Shown here: positions 21,906 through 32,344 of the stretch, one piece after another
Position numbering within the stretch: the stretch's first letter is position 1
Layout of the letters: every line of letters begins with the position of its first letter
DNA from: Lucinisca nassula
Taxonomy: Eukaryota; Mollusca; Bivalvia; Lucinida; Lucinidae
DNA: 64,000 nucleotides
Reading direction: 5' to 3'
Assembly: GCA_963580285.1 (NCBI GenBank)
Contig: OY757019.1
Coordinates: 60,780,587-60,844,586 of the forward strand
Translations under genes and position numbers: made by a program
The notes under the pieces: generated by a model
Database searches by the model: none
Seen by the model: only the letters and a program-made list of their open reading frames with translations
What the model was told of the DNA's origin: nothing

Positions 21906-23244
21906 CGAGGACTGTTCAAATATCAATGCAAGTAGAACGTTTTCTCATGCACTAATGCGAAAATCACCTGGAAATAAATATCACAGCTTCGAAAAACATT
22001 TTACCTATACATTGATACCAAAACTGTTAAAATCCGTCCACTTTAGCCATGAATATCGTTCGATAAACACTGTCTACTCTTGTATACTAATACAAAATAT
22101 GGTTGGAAGAAGGTCAGGGTACGCCGTTGAAATACGGTCCTATATTAAGAATCGTTGTATTCTTGGTATACGATGCAAAGACATTTTTGATGAAATATGT
22201 TCGGTTTATGGGCATAATGAAATGTATTTTCCGACAGTTTTTCGTTGGTGTAAGAAATTCAGCTGTGGGCTAGGCTCAACAGAAGAAGCACCACATGATC
22301 GTCGGCCGAAAAGAGCAACATCTGCCAAGATGATTGCTAGAGTGAAAGAAATAGTTGCAACCGATGCACGATACACCACTAGGCAAATAGCTAGTTTGGT
22401 TGGCATCTCATTAGGAGCAGCTCATACAATTCTGAAACGGGATTTGAAAATGAGAAAGATCTGTGCTAGATGGATTCCCCATCTATTGACAGATGAGCAG
22501 AAAAAGACACGCGTTCAGTGCGCCAAGAAGTTGCTTAAAAAGTTTCCAAATTACAATGCACGGTCTTTCGCTAATGTCGTCACAGGTGACGAGACGTGGG
22601 TTCACTTTTTTGAGCCAAAACGAAAGATTCAGAACAAAATATGGGCAACAAAGTATTGCAAAAGACCATGCATTGCAAAGCGGACCATGAGCGTCAAGAA
22701 GGTAATGTATGCCATATTCTTTACAAATCAGGGCCCTGCTATTCAGGTTGCTGTGCCTAAAGGCAAATCTGTAAATGCGAAGTTTTACAAGAATAAAGTT
22801 CTTCGAAAATTGAAGAAATATTTCAAAGAACGAAGACTCGCAACTGGTTTGGCCAATGTCAGATTGCTACATTACAATGCGTCATCGCACAAGGCGTTCA
22901 TGTACAAGACTATCTGAAGCAGGAAAATGTTGTTGAACTCCCTCACCCCCGTATTCCCCTGAACTTGGCCCGTGTGACTTTTTTTGGTTCCCGCGGCTGA
23001 AAAAAATACCTTTCTGGTCGAAAATTTGTACAGCGCAAACACTTCGATTCTGCAATATTCCAGTGCCTTCATAGTATACCTCGAAAAGACTACCAAAATG
23101 CATTCAATGATTGGATCAGAAGACTGAAAGTTTGTATATCTGTTAAAAGGGAATACTTTGAGGGGACAAAATAAATTTTTCATCGAAATCTATCACGGAC
23201 TCATTTTTATGTGCTTAGTTGCATTCATATTTGAACAGTCCTCG
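21906..23244 (+). mobile_element. complete mariner-family DNA transposon (1339 bp)
   Basis: Inverted ends of 25 bp (21906-21930 and 23220-23244; CGAGGACTGTTCAAATAT then one mismatch) are flanked by TA on both sides (21904-21905, 23245-23246), the target duplication of this superfamily. Size, ends and the single transposase region fit a full-length mariner. The transposase is inactivated (see next entry). Confidence 0.95.
22099..23174 (+). pseudogene. mariner transposase, inactivated
   Basis: The likely start is the ATG at 22099 (MVGRRSGYAVEIRSYIKN), the position where mariner proteins begin; the frame open from 21898 includes the inverted end and is not meant. An N-terminal paired helix-turn-helix region (RQIASLVGISLGAAHTIL), the WIPHLLTDEQK motif (WVPHEL-like) and TGDETWVHFFEP with the first catalytic Asp (22588-22590) are all present. 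The second Asp is replaced by Tyr (HYNAS, 22873-22875). After about 22895 the frame shifts, then shifts again before YSPELGPCDFF, where the third Asp is Glu (22961-22963), and once more before IPRKDYQNAFNDWIRRL. The natural stop is TAA at 23172-23174. With two of three catalytic residues changed and three frameshifts it cannot be active. In an intact copy this enzyme would cut and rejoin the element at TA sites. Confidence 0.93.
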
Positions 23245-24662
23245 TATGAACTATAGGTCAAGCTCAAATAATAACGTTGCCGCCAAGAGATGCAAGTTTA
23301 TACCCAGTATCATTATTGAAGCCCTTATATGTCTTCAGGAATGGACATTAGGGTTGGCACATTAGAGTTGACGCAAAATTTCAAAATGTTAGCGAATCAT
23401 AGAATATAGGTCAATGTCAAATGTGGATGCTTGCATAAAACTTAGAATCCACAGATACTTAACGAAGCTGGTATAGTTCTTTACAAATGGACTTGAACAG
23501 GGTTGACGCAAATGTTGATTGAAGAATAAACTAGAGGCCAAAGTGGGCCAGAATCATGGTCTGTTACATTGTGTTATTGGGGTTATCAGATCAGAGTGCC
23601 TTCTAGGTAATTCTGATTTTGCCGGTTGTCTTGATGCCTCTGATTAAGTTTCCAAACAGATCATCTCGACTATGGTTTCAGTAGGAGGTGTTGCTGGTGC
23701 ACCTTTGATGTCAGAACACACGGTTTCAGCAATTCTGAATCTCCATGTCACACTGATGCCTCCCACAAAATTTCAGGTCAATCTGACTTTTGGTCGCTTG
23801 GATCGAGACCACATTTTACCCAATGTATGTCTATGGGAGTCTAAAGGGGAAGTTATTCCGATCCCAAAATCAAATTCATCCAAGAGTTTATGGCTGGCTG
23901 ACCTCATTATCTGCAAGTGTGATGAGCATTTGATCCAAAATGAAATCGCTTCTTGCTATCATCTGGACGTCAATGAGGCCCACAAAGGCGGGAAACTTTT
24001 ATGCAAATAGTCCAAAACTGGGCCATTATTAAACATGTGTGAGATTTTATGCATGCCCTCGTCATCTGCAAGTTCGTTGAAGAATGATAAAAAAAAATCG
24101 CTATCGTCCACACAGTTTTCCTATTATATTTCTACGGGAGACTTAAGGGCAAGTAACTGTGATCTGCATTAAAGTTTTATGCTGTCCTCATAACCAGCAT
24201 GTCTGATGAAGTTTCCATCACAAATGAGTTGGCAATCATCCGGGCAGCGTTTTCCAAAGTCTATGAGGTCCTCAGGGGCGAGTGTCTCTCATGCAAAGAT
24301 AGAAACTATGCCAAAATCGAAATTGTCCGAGATTTGATGCCTGTTCTCGTTATCTACAAATTTGGTGAAGATTGAACTTCCTTACAACATTTTCGCCATC
24401 TTATGTCTATGGGAGACTAAAGACTCATGATGTGAAAAGTCCAACCTTCCCCAAAATCGGACATGTCGAAGATTTTATGGTTGTCCTCATTACCTGGAAG
24501 TCTTATGAACCAGCTATTGTCCAGTATTCATGTTCTATGGAAAACCTATGAGGCTCTCAAGCGCGGGTAACTCTCATCTATAAAAATGAAGTCACTGTCG
24601 ATATTACAACATTTTCACATTTTAAGTCTACGGGAGACTAAAGTAAGAGAATAATACGACCT

Positions 24663-24942
24663 CACGAAAACTCACCTATATTATTTTGACCCCCTTGAAC
24701 CCCACTTTTATATAGTAAACTTGGGGTTTACAGGGGTAAACATAATTTTTTCTTATTTCTGTTCTAAAATCTAGATTGTGGGTACTCGTTAGAACCGCTT
24801 CGATGAGGCGGTTCTAACGAGCATCAACAATCTATATTTTGATCAGAAACAAGAAAAATATGACAATTTTTTTAACTTAAAATTTTCGTTTTGTCGGTGG
24901 TACAGTTTGCAGTGTATTTGTATAGGCGTGTTTTCGTAATGT
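24663..24942. mobile_element. hairpin MITE, near-complete
   Basis: Ends TCACGAAAACTCACCTATA and TATAGGCGTGTTTTCGTAATG are imperfect inverted repeats. Internal stem-loop 24774-24832 (AGATTGTGGGTACTCGTTAG arm). The direct flank is element D on both sides, so this is a later insertion. Confidence 0.9.
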
Positions 24943-25180
24943 ATGGCTATCCTCATCACCTATCCTCACCACCATAAAAAATAAAGTCGCCATCGCTCGG
25001 ACAACATTTCCCCTGTTCTAAGTCTATATATAGGGGACTAAAGAGCAAGTAACTACATGTATCATGTGAATAGTCAAATCAAAGTCGAACTCACCCAAGA
25101 TTTTATGGCTATCCTCATTCTTTTAAGTTTGATGAGGTTCCCATTAAACATCGCTCGGACAACATTTTCCCTATTATAAG

Positions 25181-25509
25181 TCTATGCGGGACTTGCCAAC
25201 CTCGGTAGCTCAGACGGATGCGCGTCTGACTGGTGATCAGGAGGACGCGGTTTCGATACCTGCCGGGGTCGGCAACATTCTTTCATTGAGATTGATCATG
25301 AAATCTTTTCTACGTTCATTCTCAACCTTCTGCTGATTCAAGAAGGGCAGTTGTCAGTTTCTGGCAAAAGAATGTACACTGTACTGGTTAACCGCTTTTA
25401 CGTATAAGCCTGCTCAGGAAAAGTGTGTATAGGTAAACGAACTGGCTCAAAAATGAACTAAAATAGTGTTGACTGGGCCGTTAAACGCCAATACAATCTA
25501 TGCGGGACT
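25181..25509 (+). mobile_element. tRNA-derived SINE family C with 13-bp target duplication
   Basis: Body 25194-25496 between exact TCTATGCGGGACT repeats (25181-25193, 25497-25509). The tRNA-like head has AGCTCAGACGGATGCG (A box area) and GGTTTCGATACC (B box area). The body contains TGATTCAAGAAGGGCAGTTG and TTAACCGCTTTTACGTATAAG; end GGGCCGTTAAACGCCAATAC. Inserted in element D. Confidence 0.95.
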
Positions 25510-25715
25510 AAAGGGCAAGTGACTCTCAAGTGAACAGGCCAATCTATCCCAAAATCAAACTCGTCCAAGATTTTGTAGGTGTCCTCATTACCTATAAGTC
25601 TGATGTGAATCCCATAAAAAAGGACAACATTTTTCGCAGTATATGTCTATGGGGGACTAAAGGGCAAGAAACTCGCATGCGAATTGTTCATTCTGTCCAA
25701 AAGTCGTACTCGTCC

Positions 25716-25873
25716 AAGTGAGTTTTAGTTTTACGTCCCACCAACAGCTAAGGTCATACGGAGACGGGACCTCGGTTTAAAGACTCACCCGAAAGTCTGG
25801 AGAAGCCCGGGATCGATCCTGCGATCCCTGGTTTACAAGGCGAGTAGGGTAACCACTGCACCACGGAGGCTTC
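25716..25873 (-). mobile_element. tRNA-derived SINE family D
   Basis: On the minus strand: AGCCTCCGTGGTGCAGTGGT (A box), then GGATCGATCCCGGGC (B box), GAGTCTTTAAACCGAGGTCC, TTAGCTGTTGGTGGGACGTA plus AAACT. Partner copy at 59298-59447. The flanks (TCGTCCAAG, TTCTCCAAG) suggest a decayed duplication. Confidence 0.85.
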
Positions 25874-26334
25874 TCCAAGATTTATGGCTGTCCTCATTGC
25901 TTACAATTTTGATGTGGATCCACTAGAACAAAGTCGCTATCGCTCAGACAACATTTCTTCCATATATGTCTATGGTTGTCGTGGCGGCCATCATGGATAT
26001 CGGCACCGAACCATTTTAGCCATTCGGAATCTCCATATTGCCCCGATGCATCCAAGTATCAGCTCAATCCAACTTATATGGTATAGGAGGAGAGGTTGGA
26101 AATGTGAAAAGTAAACGAAAGACGACGTACAGAGGGCCGACGTACGTCAGACCACGGCCTAAGCTGACCTGGAGCTGCTCTCCAGTTGAGCTAAAGAACG
26201 ATCGAACAAACAAGCAACAGACGGACGAAAACCGGATCCGCATTATTGGCTTTCGGCAAAACAAAAATAAAATAAAAGATATACAATAAATAAATAAATA
26301 CAATAAAAAAGTAAATGAAATAAATAAAACATTA

Positions 26335-26597
26335 CAGACTAGGATACACATAGCTTTCTTATTTCTGTTCCAAATATAGATGATCTGCATGTGCTCTTTA
26401 GAAATGCCTCGATAAGGGGTTTCTCATCATGAAAACAAACCTCAAGGAGGCGGTTCTAACGAGTACTCACAATCTATATTTTGAACAGATTTAAGAAAAT
26501 TATCACAGTTTTTCTTCTTAGAATTTTCATTTTTTCGGCGGTAATATTTACCATCTATTTTCTATTTATATAGGCGCGTTTTCGTAATGTAATGAGT
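26335..26597. mobile_element. hairpin MITE, diverged hairpin
   Basis: TTTCTTATTTCTGTTCCAAA, decayed left arm, CAAGGAGGCGGTTCTAACGA right arm, AATCTATATTTTGAACAGA, then the right end TATAGGCGCGTTTTCGTAAT. The left end is lost. Confidence 0.8.
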
Positions 26598-26793
26598 GTC
26601 CATAATACAGTCGTACTTTCGCTTCATTGGCTCAAATATCTTTGGTACCATGAACATTTCTTCGAGACAGAAGTAGTTCGAACCACTGAGGGTTAGTCAT
26701 AGCACCAGCTCAACAGGCAGAAAATGAATATTTTTCTTTTTCAACTTTGTGTAAAATAAATGTATGCAGCAGATATGAGCGATTCTATGTATA

Positions 26794-27554
26794 TATGGCA
26801 AGCCAATTGCACAATTAATCTTTAAACCACGGTTAGAACGTAAAACACCAGTTTGAAGTTTTCAAACTAGGGTTTGAAAACTTCAAAGCATTGTATCAAA
26901 GAAAAACTGCACAATAATTGTTTAAACCATGGTTTCAAACTGGGGTTTCAATTAATTTTCCAACACCTTTACTTCCGTCCAGATTTTAAAAACGTCAAAC
27001 CCCAGTTTCAAAGCCGAATGCATAAATAAAACTTCCAACCATGGTTTGAAGTTTTAAACTGTGGTTTAAAGGTTGAAAAACCTTACTTCGAAGATAGTTT
27101 TATATTAAACGACTTCAAGATTTAGTCTGAATAACTATAGTTTAAAGTTTTCAAACCCTCGTTTGAAAATTTCAAACTGGGTCATTTCAAACCGTGGTTT
27201 AAAGCTTTATTGTGCACTTCGTTGCCATAGAAAACCGTTTACGAAATGTTAATTGTGCAAATGGCGTCTTAAATTTCGTTTCAAACTTCAAACCGTGGTT
27301 TGAAGGTTAATTGTGCATTAAAATTTTAACTAGGGTTTGAAGTTTTTCAAACTGTGGTTTGAAGTTACAGGTTTCTTAAATATATTAAAAGCCCAGTTTG
27401 AAGGCCGAAACCGAAGTTTAAAGAAGTAATATTAATATGCAGTTTTGTTTTGAAACCATAGTTGAAGTTTTTAAACCCTAGTTTGAAAACTTCAAACGGC
27501 GGTTTCAAGTTCAAACCATAAATTGAAGATTTATTGTGTAATTGGCTTGCCATA
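26794..27554. mobile_element. fold-back element of AAACC/GGTTT modules (761 bp)
   Basis: Ends TATGGCAAGCCAATTGCACA and its inverse (TTGTGTAATTGGCTTGCCATA, split: TTGTGTAATTGG, CTTGCCATA). Between them, dozens of short modules such as AAACCATGGTTTGAA, AAACTGGGGTTT and TTTCAAACCGTGGTTTAAAG, each near-palindromic and pairing with many others. No coding frame. Truncated relatives at 11300 and 11975. Confidence 0.85.
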
Positions 27555-27789
27555 CTTATGAGTGTACACAAGACAAAAATTTTCAAGATCGAATGAGAAA
27601 GGTCTTACTAGATTATCGCAAAAACATTTATGTCTGCAGTCCTGAGAATTGTTCATAGTGACTGAAGAACGAGTTTGAAATAGCCATGGTAAACCAGTCA
27701 TCGGTGTTCGAGTCATCGAAGGTTCACTTTATATATTTTGGAATGGAAATAAGAAAAATAATAAAAAAAAAACATGGAAAATTCACTTC

Positions 27790-28082
27790 CACGCCACGTG
27801 ATCAAGTCCGTGAAATGAACACCCCCTTAGACCCCACATTATATAGAGAAAACTGGGGTTTACGGGGGTATAGATTATTTTTCTTATTTCTGCTCCAAGA
27901 CATATACGTTGTGGGTACTCGTTAGAACCGCCTCATTGAGGCGGTTCTAACGAGTACCCACAACCCAAGTTGGAAGTATGTATAAGAAAAATATCACGGA
28001 TTTTCATCAGAAAAGTAGCCATTTTGCAGATAAGAAACAATGCACTATGTCGCACGGGTGTGTTATCGTAATGCAGATGAGG
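27790..28082. mobile_element. hairpin MITE, best-preserved copy
   Basis: Left end GCCACGTGATCAAGTCCGTG, then ACCCCACATTATATAGAGAA, ACTGGGGTTTACGGGGGTAT and TTTCTTATTTCTGCTCCAAG. The hairpin has exact 28-bp arms (27908-27935, 27937-27964) with a single-base loop. It is followed by GAAAAGTAGCCATTTTGCAG and CACGGGTGTGTTATCGTAAT. No coding capacity. Confidence 0.9.
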
Positions 28083-28200
28083 TAATGGCCAAGTATGACC
28101 GACTCAATATATGAAGATAGATAGATGAGGAAGGCTAATGGTTTTTCCTCGGTGTATATAACTGTTAAGATGTTGTTATGGATGACATAAATCTGAAGAG

Positions 28201-28203
<3 letters not shown>

Positions 28204-28269
<66 letters not shown>
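28204..28269. repeat. (CT)n microsatellite
   Basis: About 32 uninterrupted CT units. Similar tracts occur at 43457 and (GA) 47775. Confidence 0.98.
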
Positions 28270-28272
<3 letters not shown>

Positions 28273-29011
28273 CGAATTACTAATGACGAACAATAGGCTT
28301 ACAAATCTCAAACAAGTTTATGGCCATGTTAACCATCATCTAAAGCAAATATTTACGCAGATATTTATTTTTATTGCCTTCCCGACACCATTTTAATCTG
28401 AAGACAACAAGACACTAATGATTATGGCCAAAAAGGTAAACAAAACACCAGAATATCGGCTAAGCTGTCAACAGATCATATATTTTGTATTGTTATATTA
28501 TGTAATATCATCCCATATTGTCAGTTGTAGAGATAATAATCTATGGAAGATTATAAATAGATATAGCACAGTGATACGATCATTGTTATAGATTGGTTTT
28601 GGGACAGTTTGACAGAATCGCTGAACCTCTGGGTGGAGCAAAGTTTTAATTTCTAAAGAAATATTAACATGCACGAGACAGACATGGCTGAAAAATGGGT
28701 ATTTGCAGACACGGCGTCTGTCTGCAGTCAGACGAAAGTGAAGAAAGGAAGGAGGGAAAGATAAGAGATAATGAGATTATAATCACAAGACCTGTGATGA
28801 TGTAGATGTTAAAGTCAGTAGTTTATCACGTAAAGAAAGAAAGAAGGAAAAGAAAGAAAGAAAGAAAATCTCTGGCCTTCATGACTAAACTTTCAAGACT
28901 ATTGCTAGTTTGTGTACCTGAGTAGATCAGTTTGTTTCTTGGGGAATGGGAACACCTAGTACATTTTCCGCCATTTTTCAAAGAGAGACAAATTTCGGGA
29001 CTTCCTGTTCA
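28270..29011. other. no identifiable gene; short (AAAG)n at 28835
   Basis: Unique-looking AT-rich sequence with a purine-rich stretch and AAAG repeats at about 28835-28867. Confidence 0.5.
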
Positions 29012-29227
29012 CTGGTCTGTTACAACGCATAATGAAGTAATGTAGTAATTTCTTCATTTTGATTTTTTTTATTTCCTTATGCGTTGGCGTAGTCGACGCG
29101 AAATGAAGTAAAAAAATTATTTCATTTCGCGTTGATATGCACCATATCGACGCAAAATGAAGTAATGATGGAAGAACATAGCTGTCTACGAAATGAGACC
29201 AAAGACTTAGGAAGCAATACAGGTAAA

Positions 29228-29435
29228 TTCCAATATAAAGACCACATTTGAGACAGTTCAAAGTGGTCTTTAAGACCACATTTGAACAGTCCCAAAGATG
29301 GTCTTCCACAAGAGCACACTGAATGTCGCAATCACAAAGAAAATGTAACTTTAACCTTCAAAATATGCTTTAAAAACAAAATTTGTCTTAATTTTAGGTG
29401 GTCTTAATAGCGGAATTTCACTGCATTTGATTATG
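29228..29435. mobile_element. MITE F (Tc1/mariner-like ends), diverged
   Basis: Left end CAGGTAAATTCCAATATAAA, palindromic core AAAGTGGTCTTTAAGACCAC, right end GTGGTCTTAATAGCGGAATT plus TCACTGCA. Same family as 37941-38146. Confidence 0.8.
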
Positions 29436-29616
29436 TTAGTAGAGTTAAAACTGAACGCCTTACGGTATTTTGGTCTACTTATATAAAAGTCTCCACATGC
29501 ATGTTTTAGCCTTAAATATTTGGGTTACTTTTGTTTCTGTGATGTTTGAAAAAGTGTGCCATCTCTCAAAGCAAAATACATGTGCATTTTTTTTTTCATT
29601 TAGAAACGACCTCATA

Positions 29617-29945
29617 CTGTCGACGCATATTAGCCCCCGCCCATCGGGGCTTGAAGAAATAGATGGGCTGCACGATGCTTCCACACAGAGCTGATACCGA
29701 CCGCACATGAGTACTGGTTATCTGCTTAGAAGGTCTAAGCCTGCCCAGGAAACCTGCTGCGAGTCGGGCCCATCCATGCATATAAACCCTTTTGGGTTTA
29801 ATTGGACGGCAGGGATCGAGATGTCATTTAATCTCAATGTCGGGTAAAAGTCCAACAAAATTGAAAGCAACGTCTCCAAAATGACCTAAATAGTGTTGAC
29901 GGTGACGTTAAACCTCAAATCAAACAAACAAACTGTCGACGCATA
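29617..29945 (+). mobile_element. SINE family B copy with 13-bp target duplication
   Basis: Body 29630-29932 between exact CTGTCGACGCATA repeats (29617-29629, 29933-29945). Full-length: head CCCCCGCCCATCGGGGCTTG, end GGTGACGTTAAACCTCAAAT plus CAAACAAACAAA. It defines both ends of the family well. Confidence 0.95.
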
Positions 29946-30177
29946 ATGAAGTAAAATTAAGTATGCCACCTATCACCGCAAAATGAAATAATTCATTTTG
30001 CGCAAACCTCTTAGGACCGACGCATAATGAAGTAAAAACTACATTTTATTTCATTTCGCATCGACTATGCCAACGCATAATGAAGTAAAAATTTCAAAAT
30101 GACGAAATTACTACATTACTTCATTATGCGTTGCAACACTGGTTTATAGGCTCGGTCCCCACCGAAAAAAGGGTTTT

Positions 30178-30582
30178 CTTATGAATGTTTTCATTGCTCT
30201 TAAAGGAACTCATTTTTGATTTTTATTTGCCTTCACTGCAGCTGGTGTTGTGCCGTGTGGCGGCCGTAAAACGTCTCCCCGTTACTTTTGGTCCTTTGAG
30301 ATCAGCGTGAAATTTTTGAGAAATCAGAAATAACGTTTTGGTTTAGACTCATATTCTGGACGGGTTTTTTAATTTTTTGGACCCCAATTTGATTTATATC
30401 AGTCTTTGTATCGACTGCCTATTCGAAATTTGCAAAATTGCAGTATGTTTCCTCTGGCTTTCTTTGCCGGATTATTACAGGGTCACTGATGAGGCTTTAT
30501 TAGCCGAAACTACGTAGTATGACCCATCTTCTTTCTTATGAATGTTTTCATTGCTCTTAAAGGAACTCATTTTTGATTTTTA
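30178..30582. repeat. 380-bp satellite-like repeat R5, about 1 unit
   Basis: Starts and ends within the same block (TTTCTTATGAATGTTTTCAT ... ACTCATTTTTGATTTTTATT at 30178-30230 and 30530-30582), so it is one permuted unit with overlapping ends, as expected for a piece of a tandem array. Confidence 0.85.
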
Positions 30583-30725
30583 TTTACTCTTAAAGGAAAG
30601 AATGTGCTCCTCAGGGGCAAATTATTTCCTTTACGAGTTGACCCCTATTGACAGGGGAGACAAAAATATTTTTGCAGGAGTTGCCTCCCCTGAAGGTATA
30701 CCCATCCCCCTTTATTTGTCGCACG
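30583..30725. mobile_element. palindrome-related MITE fragment (TTAAAGGAAAGAATG type)
   Basis: CTTAAAGGAAAGAATGTGCT, GAGTTGACCCCTATTGACAG and GCAGGAGTTGCCTCCCCTGA match parts of the 51660-51790 palindrome and the fragments at 34690, 10418 and 63955. Confidence 0.65.
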
Positions 30726-30789
30726 GATCCCGGAAGACAGGTTTACCCGTGACAGGGCTTACTGTTCTGGATGTTAAAATTATACAAAT

Positions 30790-30990
30790 TACAATGATTA
30801 CTCCTGTTAATCTTATTTTATATAGATAACATGGGGCTGACAAGAGTATACATAATTTTTCTTATTCTTGTTCAAATATAGATGATGGGTTCACGCAAGA
30901 GCCGCCTAAAAGTGACTGTTGTATCGGTGTTTATAGTAGAAAACAAGAAAGATATGAATTTTCATCCAAAAAAAATAAGCATGTCAGTTT
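30790..30990. mobile_element. hairpin MITE, strongly diverged
   Basis: TATATAGATAACATGGGGCTG, GTATACATAATTTTTCTTATT and a remnant right arm only. Recognisable by order of modules. Confidence 0.5.
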
Positions 30991-30999
30991 TAGAGTAAC

Positions 31000-31475
31000 G
31001 AAGGAAAGCGTTAGATTATCTAATGAACATCTACACCGGAACTGATTCATTAGCATACCCACGACAGGAATATGAACATATTGTGGGCTCCGACAAGCCT
31101 TAAGCCCTCTTTCCCATACAAACCGTGTACCGAGCTAAATTCAATTGTCTTGTGTTAGCAGCTTGCATGTGAAGTACGTAATCTAAAAAGAAATCAAAGC
31201 ACTGACGGCACTTTGTCTCGTAGTGTAGGCTGAAAAAGACCCTGAATGGGGACTTCGATTGTTTCGTTTAACCCTTAAATTCATGTAACGTGTAGACCCT
31301 GATCAGACGCCGCGTTGTCCAGCGTCTGATCTGGGTCTGAACTGATTGCCAATGTCCCAGCACGTGCGTGAAGACAATGTTTTACATTGAGCTTTCTTTT
31401 GCAAAGGACTCCGACGTCACAACGATGTGTCTATAAATAACCGTTACCTGGATTACCTACAAATCAGGGATAGTC
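31000..31475. mobile_element. unassigned, with a TTAA-type MITE fragment
   Basis: The section 31268-31350 (TTTAACCCTTAAATTCATG, GACCCTGATCAGACGCCGCG, GCGTCTGATCTGGGTCTG) matches the palindromic core of the TTAA-flanked MITEs at 48044 and onward. The rest is unassigned. Confidence 0.5.
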
Positions 31476-31479
31476 ATTT

Positions 31480-31571
31480 GACCCAAAGTAATTAAGCACA
31501 GAAACTATTCAGGGCTAGTGTCCAAATGGGCACTAGCCCTGAATAGTTTCTGTGCTTAATTATTTTGGGTC
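31480..31571. repeat. 41-bp inverted repeat, 10-nt loop
   Basis: Arms 31480-31520 and 31531-31571 are complementary except for one base (GACCCAAAGTAATTAAGC at left, GCTTAATTATTTTGGGTC at right). The loop is TCCAAATGGG. Confidence 0.93.
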
Positions 31572-31654
31572 TGTTGACAAATAATCGACCCCAAAACGCT
31601 GAAGCCAGTCTTAGCATATCATCCCTTGTGTCAAACAGCATTCTTTCGTATTTG

Positions 31655-31815
31655 TGATAATAATTTGTGACGTGTTGTCTTATTTCTGCTGCAACCATAG
31701 GCTGTGGGGGTTTCATTGAGGCGTTTCTCATGTAGGCAACAGACTCTATGGTTTGGAGAGATATGTGTTTGAAGCAGGAATAAAGCAATACTGTATACCC
31801 TTGTAAACGCACTTT
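31655..31815. mobile_element. hairpin MITE fragment
   Basis: TTGTCTTATTTCTGCTGCAA, CATAGGCTGTGGGGGTTTCA, decayed arms, GAAGCAGGAATAAAGCAATA, CTGTATACCCTTGTAAACGC. Confidence 0.6.
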
Positions 31816-31893
31816 TTTCATGATACAATTAGGGGTTCACAACGGTTTTCATTATACATAGACTTATCCTACGCCCAATCCTAGCCATATATA

Positions 31894-32050
31894 CAGTAAA
31901 ATGCCTATATTAAGACACCTAAAATTAAGACTAATTCTGCTATATAAAAAAGCTTATTTAGTATGTTTCAAGTATTCTTCTTTTTTGTTTTCTGCGTTCA
32001 GTGTCCTCTGGTCAGAGACCACCTTTGGGCTTAATATAGGAATTTTACTG
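31894..32050. mobile_element. MITE F (Tc1/mariner-like), internally shortened
   Basis: TA, then CAGTAAAATGCCTATATTAA ... TATAGGAATTTTACTG, then TA. Half of the palindromic core is missing (CAGAGACCACCTTTGGGC only). Confidence 0.88.
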
Positions 32051-32344
32051 TATGTGTCTGTATTATGTACACATGCATGATGACTGATATTTGGAATAAA
32101 CAAACAGATTTGTCCGTTTGGTGCATTGAAACTTTCTTTTACCCTGATCACTTTTACGCTGATCACGACAACTGCTACCAGATCCAGATGAGATGGCTTC
32201 TGGCCAGGATCTTCACTGTTTGTCAATTAATTTGCGAATCTGAATGAAACATTTTATGAAGTATTTTTGCTTAACAATCAGAAATGGGTATGGCTTTATT
32301 AATTTATTCAGCAGGATAATGCTTATGAAATACATAGAGGATCT

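Larger units (their letters stand above)
23630..26115. mobile_element. tandem-repeat element D, with three later insertions
   Basis: Degenerate units of roughly 190-230 bp are marked by CCAAGATTTTATGGCTGTCC, TCATTACCTG(C/G)AAGT, CGCTATCGCTC and CTATGGGAGACTAAAGGGCA; the composition is close to the arrays of elements A-C. Interrupted by a hairpin MITE (24663), a SINE C (25194) and a SINE D (25716). Ends not defined; ATCCAACTTATATGG near 26070 may be close to one. Confidence 0.65.
29012..30141. mobile_element. element with about 100-bp inverted ends and CGACGCATAATGAAGTAA subrepeats
   Basis: 29012-29110 is about 85% complementary to 30045-30141 (CAACGCATAATGAAGTAATG at both ends). The motif GACGCATAATGAAGTAA or GACGCGAAATGAAGTAA recurs through the element in both orientations. 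A SINE B is inserted at 29617-29945, and a MITE F at 29215-29435 lies to its left. No transposase frame. Confidence 0.8.

Noticed and set aside
28178..28396. Frames with Leu-Ser runs at 28178, 43435 and 47680
   Set aside because: Translations of CT/GA microsatellites.
31492..31821. A 109-codon minus-strand frame
   Set aside because: Runs through an inverted repeat and a MITE fragment; composition is not protein-like.
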